Positions 25,001 through 32,824 of a DNA stretch of 64,000 nucleotides are shown here, in pieces. The position numbers were made by a program, and so were the translations under genes. The first letter of the stretch is position 1, and each line of letters opens with the position of its first letter. The notes beneath the pieces are model-generated. The model saw nothing but the letters and a program-made list of their open reading frames with translations. It did not search any database and was not told the origin of the DNA. Origin of the DNA: Roseospira marina (GTDB lineage Bacteria; Pseudomonadota; Alphaproteobacteria; Rhodospirillales; Rhodospirillaceae); NCBI RefSeq assembly GCF_014197855.1, contig NZ_JACIGJ010000001.1, positions 186,001 through 250,000 on the forward strand, given 5' to 3'.

Positions 25001-26023
25001 ATGAGTGACCCGATGCCGTCGAACCGACCCTCAGCGGACGAACATCTGGATATGCATCGCCGCATGGTGATAACGCGATGCGTTGAGGAGCGATTGGGGG
25101 TTCTGCACAAACAGGGCAAGACGCGGGGGCCGATCCACCGGTGCGACGGGCAGGAGGCGGTCGGGGTCGGCGCGACCATGGCTCTGGAGGCCCGGGACGT
25201 CGTCACCACCACGCATCGCGGCCATGCCGTCTACATCGGCAAAGGGCTCGATCCGCGTCGCGTGATCGCGGAGATTTTCGGCCGCGTCACGGGGTATGGC
25301 GGTGGGCGCGCCGGACACATGCTGGTCGGATCGGTCGAGCATGGCATGATCGGCGGTAACGCCATCGTTGGCGGCTCCATTCCGGCGGCGACCGGCATGG
25401 CGCTGTCCTTCCAGATCCGGCGCGAGGATCGGGTGGCGCTGGCCGTGTTCGGTGACGGGGCGGCGCAAACCGGCATCTGCCACGAATCGATGAACATCGC
25501 GGCCTTGTGGCGCCTTCCCGTGATCTTCCTGCTGGAAAACAACGACTATGGCCTGACCGTGCACCGCTCCGAGCAGTCTTCGGTCGCGGACTACACGGTG
25601 CGCGCGGCCGGCTACGGGATGCCCGGCGAGGCCGTGGACGGCAACGATGTGCTCGCGGTGTACGGCGCGGTGGCGGCGGCGGCCCAGCGCGCCCGCCGTG
25701 GGGACGGCCCGACCCTGATCGAGGCTCGCACCTACCGCGTCGAGGGGTTCTCGACCTCCGACATGGGTGGCTATCAGGACCCGAAGGAGGTGGCTCTCTG
25801 GAAAGCCCGCGATCCCATCGTGGTGTCGCGGACGCAGCTTGCGGAGAGCATCGATCCCGCCCGTGTGGAGCGTCTGGAGACGGCGGCGGAGGAGGAGACG
25901 GCCGCCGCGTTCGAGGCGGCCCTAGCCGATCCGTTACCGGAGTTTGAGCCGCATGGGCCAAGCGCGCCCTACGCGACCGCGCCGGTTCATGCGGACGCCG
26001 CGGATTTCGGGGAGGGCCGGTGA
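25001..26023 (+). CDS. acoA: Acetoin dehydrogenase-type E1 alpha subunit (TPP-dependent)
   Basis: Alpha subunit of a 2-oxo acid/acetoin dehydrogenase E1, 340 residues. It shows HRCDGQEAVGVGATMALE, VVTTTHRGHAVYIGKG, GYGGGRAGHMLVG and the TPP-binding motif FGDGAAQTGICHESMNIAAL ending in LLENNDYG. The short length and the HRCDGQEA region fit the acetoin/pyruvate-like branch. With the beta subunit it cleaves acetoin (or a related hydroxyketone) to acetaldehyde and passes the acetyl group to lipoyl-E2. It is first in a tight operon; the E1 beta start codon follows its stop by one base. Confidence 0.85.
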   Translation: MSDPMPSNRPSADEHLDMHRRMVITRCVEERLGVLHKQGKTRGPIHRCDGQEAVGVGATMALEARDVVTTTHRGHAVYIGKGLDPRRVIAEIFGRVTGYGGGRAGHMLVGSVEHGMIGGNAIVGGSIPAATGMALSFQIRREDRVALAVFGDGAAQTGICHESMNIAALWRLPVIFLLENNDYGLTVHRSEQSSVADYTVRAAGYGMPGEAVDGNDVLAVYGAVAAAAQRARRGDGPTLIEARTYRVEGFSTSDMGGYQDPKEVALWKARDPIVVSRTQLAESIDPARVERLETAAEEETAAAFEAALADPLPEFEPHGPSAPYATAPVHADAADFGEGR

Positions 26024-26024
26024 C

Positions 26025-26996
26025 ATGGCGATGATGCGCTACGCCGAGGCCCTCAACACGGCCCTGCGGGAGGCCATGGCCGCCGACGAGACCGTGTTCG
26101 TGTTCGGCGAGGACATCGCCACTTACGGCGGGGTCTTCAAGGTGACCCAGGGTCTGCGGGAGGCCTTCGGCGACCGGGTGCGGGATACCCCGATTAGCGA
26201 GCAGACTCTGGCGGCCATGGCGGTGTCGGCGTCGATGACCGGTACGCGCCCGGTGCTGGAGATCATGTACGCCGACTTCATGCCGCTGACCCTGGATGCG
26301 CTGGTCAATCAGGCCTCAATCTACAACTACATCTGGAACGAACAGGTCACGATGCCCTTCGTTCTGCGCACGCAGGGCGGGGGCGGCGTCGGCACGGCCG
26401 CGCAGCACGCCAAGTCGCTCGACGCCTTCGTGGCGCATATCCCGGGCCTGAAGGTGGTGGCGCCGGTCACGCCGGCCGATGCACGCGGCTTGTTGCTGGC
26501 TGCCATCCGCGACCCACACCCCGTGATCATCCTGGAGCATAAGCTGCTCTACAACACGCGCGGCGATGTGCCGGACCAGGCCGAGCCGGTGGAGATCGGC
26601 CGGGCGCGCGTGGTCCGTCCGGGCGCGGATATTTCGCTGTTCGCGACCTCCCGGATGGTGCTGGAGGCGGAGAAGGCGGCCGACGTTCTGGCCGGCGAGG
26701 GCGTGTCGGCGGAGGTCATCGATTTGCGCAGCCTGCGGCCGCTCGACCTGGACGCCATCGCCCGCTCGATCGCTAAGACCAACCACGCGGTGGTCGTGAA
26801 CGAGGGATGGGGCTTCTGCGGCTTCGCTGCCGAACTGTCGGCGACCATTATGGATTATGCGTTCGACGATCTGGATGCGCCGGTGCAGCGGGTCGCGGCG
26901 CTCGACATGCCCATTCCCTATGCGCAGCCCCTGGAAGAGCGGGTGATTCCGGACGTGGCCCGGATTGTGGCGGCGGCGCGGCGGGCGCTGGACTGA
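26025..26996 (+). CDS. acoB: Acetoin dehydrogenase-type E1 beta subunit
   Basis: E1 beta subunit of 323 residues: YAEALNTALREAMAADETVF, VFGEDIATYGGVFKVTQGL, TPISEQTLAAMAVSASMTG, MYADFMPLTLDALVNQAS, RTQGGGGVGTAAQHAKS and VVVNEGWGFCGFAAEL, all canonical. It forms the heterotetramer with the alpha subunit and completes the TPP site. The ATG at 26025 is one base after the alpha-subunit stop, which makes translational coupling likely. It leads to the E2 gene after 26 bp containing a GGGGGAGAG ribosome site. Confidence 0.9.
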   Translation: MAMMRYAEALNTALREAMAADETVFVFGEDIATYGGVFKVTQGLREAFGDRVRDTPISEQTLAAMAVSASMTGTRPVLEIMYADFMPLTLDALVNQASIYNYIWNEQVTMPFVLRTQGGGGVGTAAQHAKSLDAFVAHIPGLKVVAPVTPADARGLLLAAIRDPHPVIILEHKLLYNTRGDVPDQAEPVEIGRARVVRPGADISLFATSRMVLEAEKAADVLAGEGVSAEVIDLRSLRPLDLDAIARSIAKTNHAVVVNEGWGFCGFAAELSATIMDYAFDDLDAPVQRVAALDMPIPYAQPLEERVIPDVARIVAAARRALD

Positions 26997-27022
26997 AAAC
27001 ACCTCGGACAGGGGGAGAGACG

Positions 27023-28402
27023 ATGGCCACGGACATCCGGATTGGGGCGGCGGCGGGCGAGTACATGGAATCGGTCGTGGTGGTCGAATGGCGCGTGCAG
27101 CCGGGCGATGCCGTCCGGCAGGGCGACGTTGTCGCTGTGGTCGAGACCGCGAAGGCCGCGACGGAGGTGGAGGCCCCCTGTGATGGCGTCGTGGACCGGT
27201 TGTTCGCGCAGCCGGGAGACGAGGTGGATGTCAAGGCCGCGCTGGGCCGGATCGGATCCGGGGAGGCGATGGACGGGGAGGCGATGGACGGGGGCGAGTC
27301 CGATCGAGGTCCAGATTCGTCGGTCCGGGCGATCGACCCGGCGGGGGACGGAACGCCGGCCGGGGACCCGCCGCCTTCCCGGCCTTGGGCGACCGACCGG
27401 ATCATCGCCAGCCCAGTGGCACGGCGCATCGCCGGCAATGTGGGGGTGGACCTCGCGCGGATCACGGGGACGGGACGCGGCGGGCGCATCAAGCGGCGCG
27501 ATGTCGAGGCCGCCATACGTGCGGTGGAAGGCGCGTCCCCGCGGGCAGACCGTTTCGTCGGGATGGATGAGGGCCGGCCGCTGGCCGTGTACAGGAGCGG
27601 TCCAGACGTTGGGGCGCCGGTGGTCCTTCTGCATGGCTTCGGCGCGGACGCGATGATGTGGCATGCCATCGAGCAGACCCTGGCCGCGCGTCACCCCGTT
27701 GTTCGCCTGGACCTGCCGTGCCATGGGCGCTCCCCGCGCATTCGGATCCAGGGGTTTCGGGATCTGGTCCGGCATATCAGCGACGCTTTGCGGTCGGCCG
27801 TTCCGGGTCCGGTTCATCTGGTGGGGCATTCGCTGGGCGGTGCCATCGGCCTCGCACTGGCCGAGGCCTGCCCGGAGCGGGTGCGCTCGCTGACCCTGAT
27901 TGCGCCGGCCGGCCTGGGTCCGGATATCGACGGAACCGTACTCGACGGGCTGTGCCATGCCAGCCGCGTCGAAAGCCTGGCGCCCTGGTTGCGGCGCATG
28001 GTGGTCGAGCCCAGCCTGATCACCGACGCCTATGTGCGCGCCGCGATGGCGTCGCGGGCGGACCCGGCCCTGCGCGCGGCTCAGACGGCGCTGGCCGATG
28101 CCCTCTTTCCCGACGGAACACAGTCGTTCACTGTGGTGCGCGCGCTGCGGTCGGTCGTGGCGCCGACTCGTATTCTGTGGGGCCGGGCCGACGACGTCAT
28201 CCCCTGGCATCATGGGTTGGCGGCGTCGGGCGATGCCGCGCTGCACCTGATTCCGGCGGTGGGACATCTGCCGCCGCTTGAAGCTCCGGACCTCGTGACC
28301 CGTCTGATCGAGGCCCAGATCACGCTGACGGAGGGAGTCTCGATGTCCACGATGACGACCGATTCAACGCACGGGCCGCAGTGGGAGGCGACCGTTGGGT
28401 AA
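27023..28402 (+). CDS. acoC: AcoC-type E2: lipoyl domain, E3-binding domain and alpha/beta-hydrolase
   Basis: Acyltransferase of the AcoC kind, 459 residues. The lipoyl domain (1-78) carries Lys44 in VVETAKAATEVEAP; the usual Asp before Lys is Ala. A linker contains a duplicated 15-bp unit (GEAMDGEAMDG). The peripheral subunit-binding domain (about 127-166) has ASPVARRIAGNVGVDLARI, GTGRGGRIKRRDV. The C-terminal half is an alpha/beta-hydrolase (about 188-435) with VVLLHGFGADAMMW and GHSLGGA (Ser270) in place of the usual E2 catalytic domain, as in the AcoC proteins of acetoin dehydrogenases. No E3 gene is nearby, so E3 must come from elsewhere. Confidence 0.9.
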   Translation: MATDIRIGAAAGEYMESVVVVEWRVQPGDAVRQGDVVAVVETAKAATEVEAPCDGVVDRLFAQPGDEVDVKAALGRIGSGEAMDGEAMDGGESDRGPDSSVRAIDPAGDGTPAGDPPPSRPWATDRIIASPVARRIAGNVGVDLARITGTGRGGRIKRRDVEAAIRAVEGASPRADRFVGMDEGRPLAVYRSGPDVGAPVVLLHGFGADAMMWHAIEQTLAARHPVVRLDLPCHGRSPRIRIQGFRDLVRHISDALRSAVPGPVHLVGHSLGGAIGLALAEACPERVRSLTLIAPAGLGPDIDGTVLDGLCHASRVESLAPWLRRMVVEPSLITDAYVRAAMASRADPALRAAQTALADALFPDGTQSFTVVRALRSVVAPTRILWGRADDVIPWHHGLAASGDAALHLIPAVGHLPPLEAPDLVTRLIEAQITLTEGVSMSTMTTDSTHGPQWEATVG

Positions 28403-29153
28403 CCTAGCAGGCCAGCGCGTCCTGGTGACGGGTGCGCGTCAGGGGCTTGGGTTTGCGGTGGCCCGCCGATTTGCGGCGGACGGCGCGCGCCTCTGCCTGT
28501 TCGGTCGCCGTGGCATGGAGGAGGCGCGAGAGGCCCTCGGCGTGCCGGATGCCTTGGCCGAAACGGGCGATGTTCGCGAGCCGGCCGATCTGGACCGGGC
28601 GGTGGCCCGCATGCGCGAGGCGTTCGGTGGTGTGGACGGCGTTGTGGCCGCCGCCGGCATCACGCATGTCGCGCCCATGGAGCGCCTGACCCCGGCGCAA
28701 TTCCGCGAGGTGATGGACATCAACGTGACCGGCGCGTGGCTGACCGTGCGGTCCGCTCTGCCGGCGATGCCGGAGGGCGGCGGCGGCTGGGCCGTTCTGC
28801 TCGGCTCGGTCTATGGCGAAGGGGGGGCCCCCGACCGAACGGCCTATTGCGCCTCAAAGGGTGCGGTTCATAACCTGACTCGCGCCCTCGCCATGGAGCT
28901 TGGGCCGCGCGGAATCCGGGTCAACACCGTGGCGCCGACGGGGGTCCGTACGCCCATGGTCGAGGAGCTGATCACCCGCGGCCTCTATAACCTCGCCGGG
29001 GCCGAGGGGCGGGCGGCGCTGGGCCGGCTTGCGACGCCGGAGGAGATTGCGGCCGCCTGCGCGTTTCTGGCGGGGGCCGAGGCCGCCATGATCTCCGGCG
29101 TCATCCTGCCCGTGGATGGTGGCTGGACGGCGAATGGCTATGTTCTGACGTGA
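28395..29153 (+). CDS. SDR-family oxidoreductase in the aco operon
   Basis: Classical short-chain dehydrogenase, 252 residues. The cofactor motif is TGARQGLG (12-19). The catalytic set is Ser138, Tyr151 and Lys155 (YCASK), and the C-terminal GVILPVDGGW is intact. Its place after acoABC suggests a diacetyl/acetoin or butanediol-type redox step, or conversion of the true substrate to a hydroxyketone (inference). Translation starts at a TTG overlapping the acoC stop by 8 bp, supported by a GGGAGG site 7 bp before it. Confidence 0.8.
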   Translation: MGNLAGQRVLVTGARQGLGFAVARRFAADGARLCLFGRRGMEEAREALGVPDALAETGDVREPADLDRAVARMREAFGGVDGVVAAAGITHVAPMERLTPAQFREVMDINVTGAWLTVRSALPAMPEGGGGWAVLLGSVYGEGGAPDRTAYCASKGAVHNLTRALAMELGPRGIRVNTVAPTGVRTPMVEELITRGLYNLAGAEGRAALGRLATPEEIAAACAFLAGAEAAMISGVILPVDGGWTANGYVLT

Positions 29154-29161
29154 GGGTCCGC

Positions 29162-30085
29162 ATGAAGGCCGTTGAAACCCTCCTGTTTCAGTGCGACGGG
29201 ACGGAACACCCGATCGCCCTGACCGACGCACACGCACCGCGCACGCTGGCGGCTCTGAAGGCCTGGATGCCGGCGGAGGTCACCATTCATTGCGCGAAGA
29301 TCGCGGGGTGCCACATTTATTGGCCGACGCCGATCCTTGAATGCCTTGAAGAGGGGGCCGATATCCATACGCTTCCTCCGGGGGCGTTTCTGTACTATCC
29401 GGATCGGCAGTATCTGGAGATTACGTACGACGCGCTTCAGGCGGAGACGGCCGCGGTCAATTTTTTGGGTGTTTTCCAGGGTGACTTGGGCTGGCTGCGG
29501 CATTTCGCGGACGGCCAGCGCCGCAGTCATGGTCAGCGCGTGTTCACGGCGCGCCTCAGCCTGGCCGGCGCGGACGGGGCCGGGGATAGGCATGATACGG
29601 GGGCGGTCGAGGGTGCGCCGCGATCCGGAAGTCCGGCGCGCGTCCGTTTGGCGGAGGGTCGACGCGCGGCGTGGGCGCACCAGCCGCGCGAAGTGCATGA
29701 CTTTGTCCTGCGCGACGGGCTGAACATTCCCTTCGGCCCCTTGATCACGGCCGAGGGGGAGTTTCGGCGGACTCAGGAGTTGATGTGGCGGCTGTGGGCC
29801 AATGTATCCGGGTACGACAACCGGACACGCGCGACGATCGCCTGCGAAACGCTGGAGCTGACCCTGGCGCGGGTCGTTGGCTACTGCCATCTGACACAGG
29901 CGGGGGCCATCCTGGAAGCCGGGCGGGATGCCCTGCGCGAAGACGATGCCGACGTGACCGCCATTCTCGGCGATCTGACGGTGTACTGTGGACGCATGTC
30001 GGCTTGGCTGGATGCCCACGTCCCATGGTGGGAGGCCAACGAAGTCATGCGCCGAAACCAGGGACGCCCTTTGGCAGGACCCTGA
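29162..30085 (+). CDS. Cyclophilin-like (DUF3830/cucumopine synthase-related) protein
   Basis: Protein of 307 residues in two parts. Residues 1-125 read as a cyclophilin-like DUF3830 domain: APRTLAALKAWMP, VTIHCAKIAGCHIYWPTP and LPPGAFLYYPDRQYLEITYD. After a variable linker, residues 185-300 are a helical bundle (TQELMWRLWANVSGYDNRTR, CETLELTLARVVGYCH, YCGRMSAWLDAHVPWWEAN). That combination resembles the architecture I recall for cucumopine synthase relatives, which join an amino acid and a keto acid to make opines. This is a weak inference; the enzymatic role here is unknown. The ATG at 29162 with GAGGGT upstream is preferred to a GTG at 29150. Confidence 0.55.
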   Translation: MKAVETLLFQCDGTEHPIALTDAHAPRTLAALKAWMPAEVTIHCAKIAGCHIYWPTPILECLEEGADIHTLPPGAFLYYPDRQYLEITYDALQAETAAVNFLGVFQGDLGWLRHFADGQRRSHGQRVFTARLSLAGADGAGDRHDTGAVEGAPRSGSPARVRLAEGRRAAWAHQPREVHDFVLRDGLNIPFGPLITAEGEFRRTQELMWRLWANVSGYDNRTRATIACETLELTLARVVGYCHLTQAGAILEAGRDALREDDADVTAILGDLTVYCGRMSAWLDAHVPWWEANEVMRRNQGRPLAGP

Positions 30086-30225
30086 CCCGGTTCCCTCAAC
30101 GCATGTGGTGTGGCACACTTCCGCTTCGGTTGAATCCTGGCGCCGATGCAAATGGAGCCGACGCCCAACATCGCGATATAAGGCGTAGGGTAGAACACTC
30201 TTCAACCTCTGGGAGGATACGGGTC

Positions 30226-30945
30226 TTGGATAATGCCCTGAAACAGCTCGGTCCGATGGAGAGGACCGGCACGCTGGCCGAGCGGGCACGGGAACAGTTG
30301 CGGGCCACGATCATGGCCGGTGGGTTCGAACCGGGGGCCAAGTTGACTATACGCTCCGTCGCGCGGTCGCTTGACATCAGCCTCACTCCGGCGCGGGAAG
30401 CGCTGTACAGCCTGGTCTCTGAGGGCGCTCTCGATATGGGGATGAACGGCACGGTGTTCGTGCCCGTCCTGACCGAGGAGCGCGTTCGGGAACTCCTGAC
30501 CATCCGGCTGGCACTGGAAGGCACCGCCGCGCGCGAGGCCGCGCCCCGTATGACGCTGGGGCAGATCGCGGCGGCCCGGGCGGCCAACGATCAGTTGCTT
30601 GAAGCCAACCAGGAGCGCGACTACCGCAGGGTCATGCAATTGAACTGGCAGTTCCATTTCGAGATCTACCGGGCCACCGGCATGCCGATGTTGACCCGCC
30701 TGATCGAGACCTGCTGGCTCAAGACCGGCTCCTATCTCAACCTGCTGTATCCGGCTTATGGGCAGACGGATCGGGGGATTCACATCCATGGTGAGATGAT
30801 CGAAGCCGTCGAGGTGCGGGACGCGGATCGCCTGTCACATGTGTTGCAGGAGGATATCACGGCGTCTGGAGAGGCGCTGATCGAGGTCATCCGCAATCTG
30901 CAAAAGGACGCCGACATGGCCGTCGCGCCGATGCCCCGGTCATAA
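30226..30945 (+). CDS. GntR-family (FCD/FadR type) transcriptional regulator
   Basis: DNA-binding regulator of 239 residues. The winged HTH is at about 15-80 (LAERAREQLRATIMAGGFEP, KLTIRSVARSLDISLTPARE, ALYSLVSEGALDM). The FCD effector domain follows (LLTIRLALEGTAAREAAP, NWQFHFEIYRATGMPMLTRL, HIHGEMIEAVEVRD), with His residues that normally bind a metal and a carboxylate ligand. It sits between the aco/DUF3830 genes and the TRAP transporter and probably represses both until a substrate is present. Start: TTG at 30226 with GGGAGG 9 bp upstream; an ATG at 30256 is possible. Confidence 0.85.
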   Translation: MDNALKQLGPMERTGTLAERAREQLRATIMAGGFEPGAKLTIRSVARSLDISLTPAREALYSLVSEGALDMGMNGTVFVPVLTEERVRELLTIRLALEGTAAREAAPRMTLGQIAAARAANDQLLEANQERDYRRVMQLNWQFHFEIYRATGMPMLTRLIETCWLKTGSYLNLLYPAYGQTDRGIHIHGEMIEAVEVRDADRLSHVLQEDITASGEALIEVIRNLQKDADMAVAPMPRS

Positions 30946-31092
30946 AAGGGGCCGACCGGATGAGAGCAAATCCCGCGCGATGTGGAACCGAACGCGGCGA
31001 CGATTTGCTTCAATATCAAAGGCATAGAGCCTTTTTCCGGATCCCGATGCTCGGCAAAATGCTTTCGAACTGGGAACATGGAAGGGTGCACG

Positions 31093-32181
31093 ATGAGGGG
31101 TTGGTTTAAGACGACGGTGGTCGCGACGACCGTCCTGGCGGGGACGCTTGGCACGGGCCTGTCGGCGGGCACGGCGAATGCCGCCGAGTACGAGTTGAGG
31201 ATGGCGATCATCGCGTCGGAAAACAGCGTCTATTACGAGGACATGGCCAAGCCGTTCGTCGACCTCGTGGCGCAGCTCACCGACGGTCGGGTGGAGATCG
31301 AGATCCTGCCGGCGGGCACGGTCGGCAGCGTGCTGAAACTGCATGACGCCGTCTCCGACGGCTTGATCGACATGGCCCAGACGACCCCCGTGTTCCTGGG
31401 GACGTCGGACCTTGTCAACGCCATGGTTGCCTCGTTTCCGACCGGCCTGGGCGTGGACAGCTACCTGCCGTGGCTCTATCAGGGCGGCGGCCTGGAGCTG
31501 TGGCAGGAGCATCGGCGGGAGAAGATGGGCATGCACGCGCTGGTCAGCGCCCTCGGCCCGTCCGAGTTCTTTGCCCATGCCAACAGGCCGATTCGCACCG
31601 CCGCTGATCTCGATGGCACGAAGTTCCGCACGCTGGGGAACTGGGCGGCCATCCTGGAGGAAAACTACAACGTGTCACCGACTGTGGTGGCCGGGTCTGA
31701 AATCTACGGCATGCTGGAAAAGGGCGGCATTGATCTGGCGGAGTATTCGATCCCGTCGGAAAACCAGAAGATCGGCTTCCATGAGGTCGCCAAGTACATC
31801 ATCTATCCGGGTATTCAGGCCCCCACGTGGGCGTTCGAGACGGTGATGCTCAACGAGACCTGGGAGAGCCTGCCGAAGGATATTCAGGAGAAGATGGCTT
31901 TGGCCGCCGAGCTGAACACCCATCGCAGTCTTCAGACCATGATCGTGCGCGATCTGAAGACGATGGAGGAGTTGCAGGCGGGCGGGAACGAGTTCATCCG
32001 GCTGGATGACGCCTTCATGGCGGACGCGCAGGAGAAATCCCGTGCTTGGGCGATGAAGTTGGCCGAAGAGGCCGAGGCCAAGGGCGACGACCTGCCGATG
32101 CGTCTGGTAACCTCCGTGTTCGAATTCCAGGACAACTGGCGCCGCAATGGCAAGTACCTGGTGATGGATACGCGCGAGTAG
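31093..32181 (+). CDS. dctP: TRAP transporter substrate-binding protein (DctP type)
   Basis: Periplasmic binding protein of 362 residues. The signal peptide ends near GTANAAEYEL. It has the DctP fold: FVDLVAQLTDGRVEIEILPA, GTVGSVLKLHDAVSDGLIDM, the conserved Arg in TKFRTLGNWAAIL that usually bridges the ligand carboxylate, and AEYSIPSENQKIGFHEVAKY. It delivers its ligand to the DctQ/DctM permease encoded next. The ligand is unknown; the neighbours suggest an organic or amino acid derivative. The gene is followed by a hairpin terminator before the permease genes. Confidence 0.92.
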   Translation: MRGWFKTTVVATTVLAGTLGTGLSAGTANAAEYELRMAIIASENSVYYEDMAKPFVDLVAQLTDGRVEIEILPAGTVGSVLKLHDAVSDGLIDMAQTTPVFLGTSDLVNAMVASFPTGLGVDSYLPWLYQGGGLELWQEHRREKMGMHALVSALGPSEFFAHANRPIRTAADLDGTKFRTLGNWAAILEENYNVSPTVVAGSEIYGMLEKGGIDLAEYSIPSENQKIGFHEVAKYIIYPGIQAPTWAFETVMLNETWESLPKDIQEKMALAAELNTHRSLQTMIVRDLKTMEELQAGGNEFIRLDDAFMADAQEKSRAWAMKLAEEAEAKGDDLPMRLVTSVFEFQDNWRRNGKYLVMDTRE

Positions 32182-32198
32182 GTTTCCCCTCGTATTAA

Positions 32199-32243
32199 CG
32201 CCGCGCGGGACTCGTGACGATGTCCGCGCGGCGCCGTGTTTTT
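32199..32243 (+). terminator. Intercistronic hairpin with T-run between dctP and dctQ
   Basis: CGCCGCGCGGGAC (32199-32211) pairs with GTCCGCGCGGCG (32222-32233), with one bulged G. A five-T run follows within six bases. It is probably a leaky terminator or mRNA stabiliser so that the binding protein is made in excess over the membrane subunits. Confidence 0.7.
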
Positions 32244-32275
32244 GGTCCCGCCATCCGTGCCGGGAGGCTGTTGTC

Positions 32276-32809
32276 GTGTCCCGAATCTGGTCTGTTCTGC
32301 GCCTGATGGATCGCGTCGGGTCGGTGACCGCCGCCGTGGCCATCGGGCTTCTGGCTGTCATGATCGCCTGTACTCTGTACGAGATCGTGTCCCGTCACTT
32401 TTTCAACGCGCCCACGATCTGGTCGAACGATGTCAGCACGATGTTGAACGGCAGTGTGTTCCTGTTGGGTGCGGCCTATACGCTGCGGCGCGACGGCCAT
32501 GTGCGGATCGATTTCCTTATCGGCGCCGTGCCGGCGCGGCTGCGGCATCTGATCCAGGCGGTCTTCTTCCTCGTCCTGTTCCTCCCCGCTCTCGGGTACG
32601 GCACCTATTTCGCCGTCACCAAGGCGTGGCGCGCGTGGGAGCGGGGTACGCTGGAAACGGCAAGCGCCTGGGAGCCCTTGATCTGGCCCTTTCTGACCGG
32701 CATCGCCATCGGCCTGGTGGGATTGCTGATCCAGGTCGTGGCGGAATCGGTGCGCCACCTGCTGGCCGTGGGGGGCCATTCGGACCCCGCGCCTTCATCC
32801 GACGGCTGA
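32276..32809 (+). CDS. dctQ: TRAP transporter small permease (DctQ type)
   Basis: Membrane protein of 177 residues with four predicted helices: VTAAVAIGLLAVMIACTLYEI, an EIVSRHFFN motif followed by DVSTMLNGSVFLLGAAYTL, LRHLIQAVFFLVLFLPALGY and LIWPFLTGIAIGLVGLLIQVV. These fit the DctQ family. It forms the transporter with DctM. It starts at GTG 32276, with GGGAGG 8 bp upstream, after the hairpin that follows dctP. Confidence 0.88.
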   Translation: MSRIWSVLRLMDRVGSVTAAVAIGLLAVMIACTLYEIVSRHFFNAPTIWSNDVSTMLNGSVFLLGAAYTLRRDGHVRIDFLIGAVPARLRHLIQAVFFLVLFLPALGYGTYFAVTKAWRAWERGTLETASAWEPLIWPFLTGIAIGLVGLLIQVVAESVRHLLAVGGHSDPAPSSDG

Positions 32810-32824
32810 CGGAGGCCACCCCCC

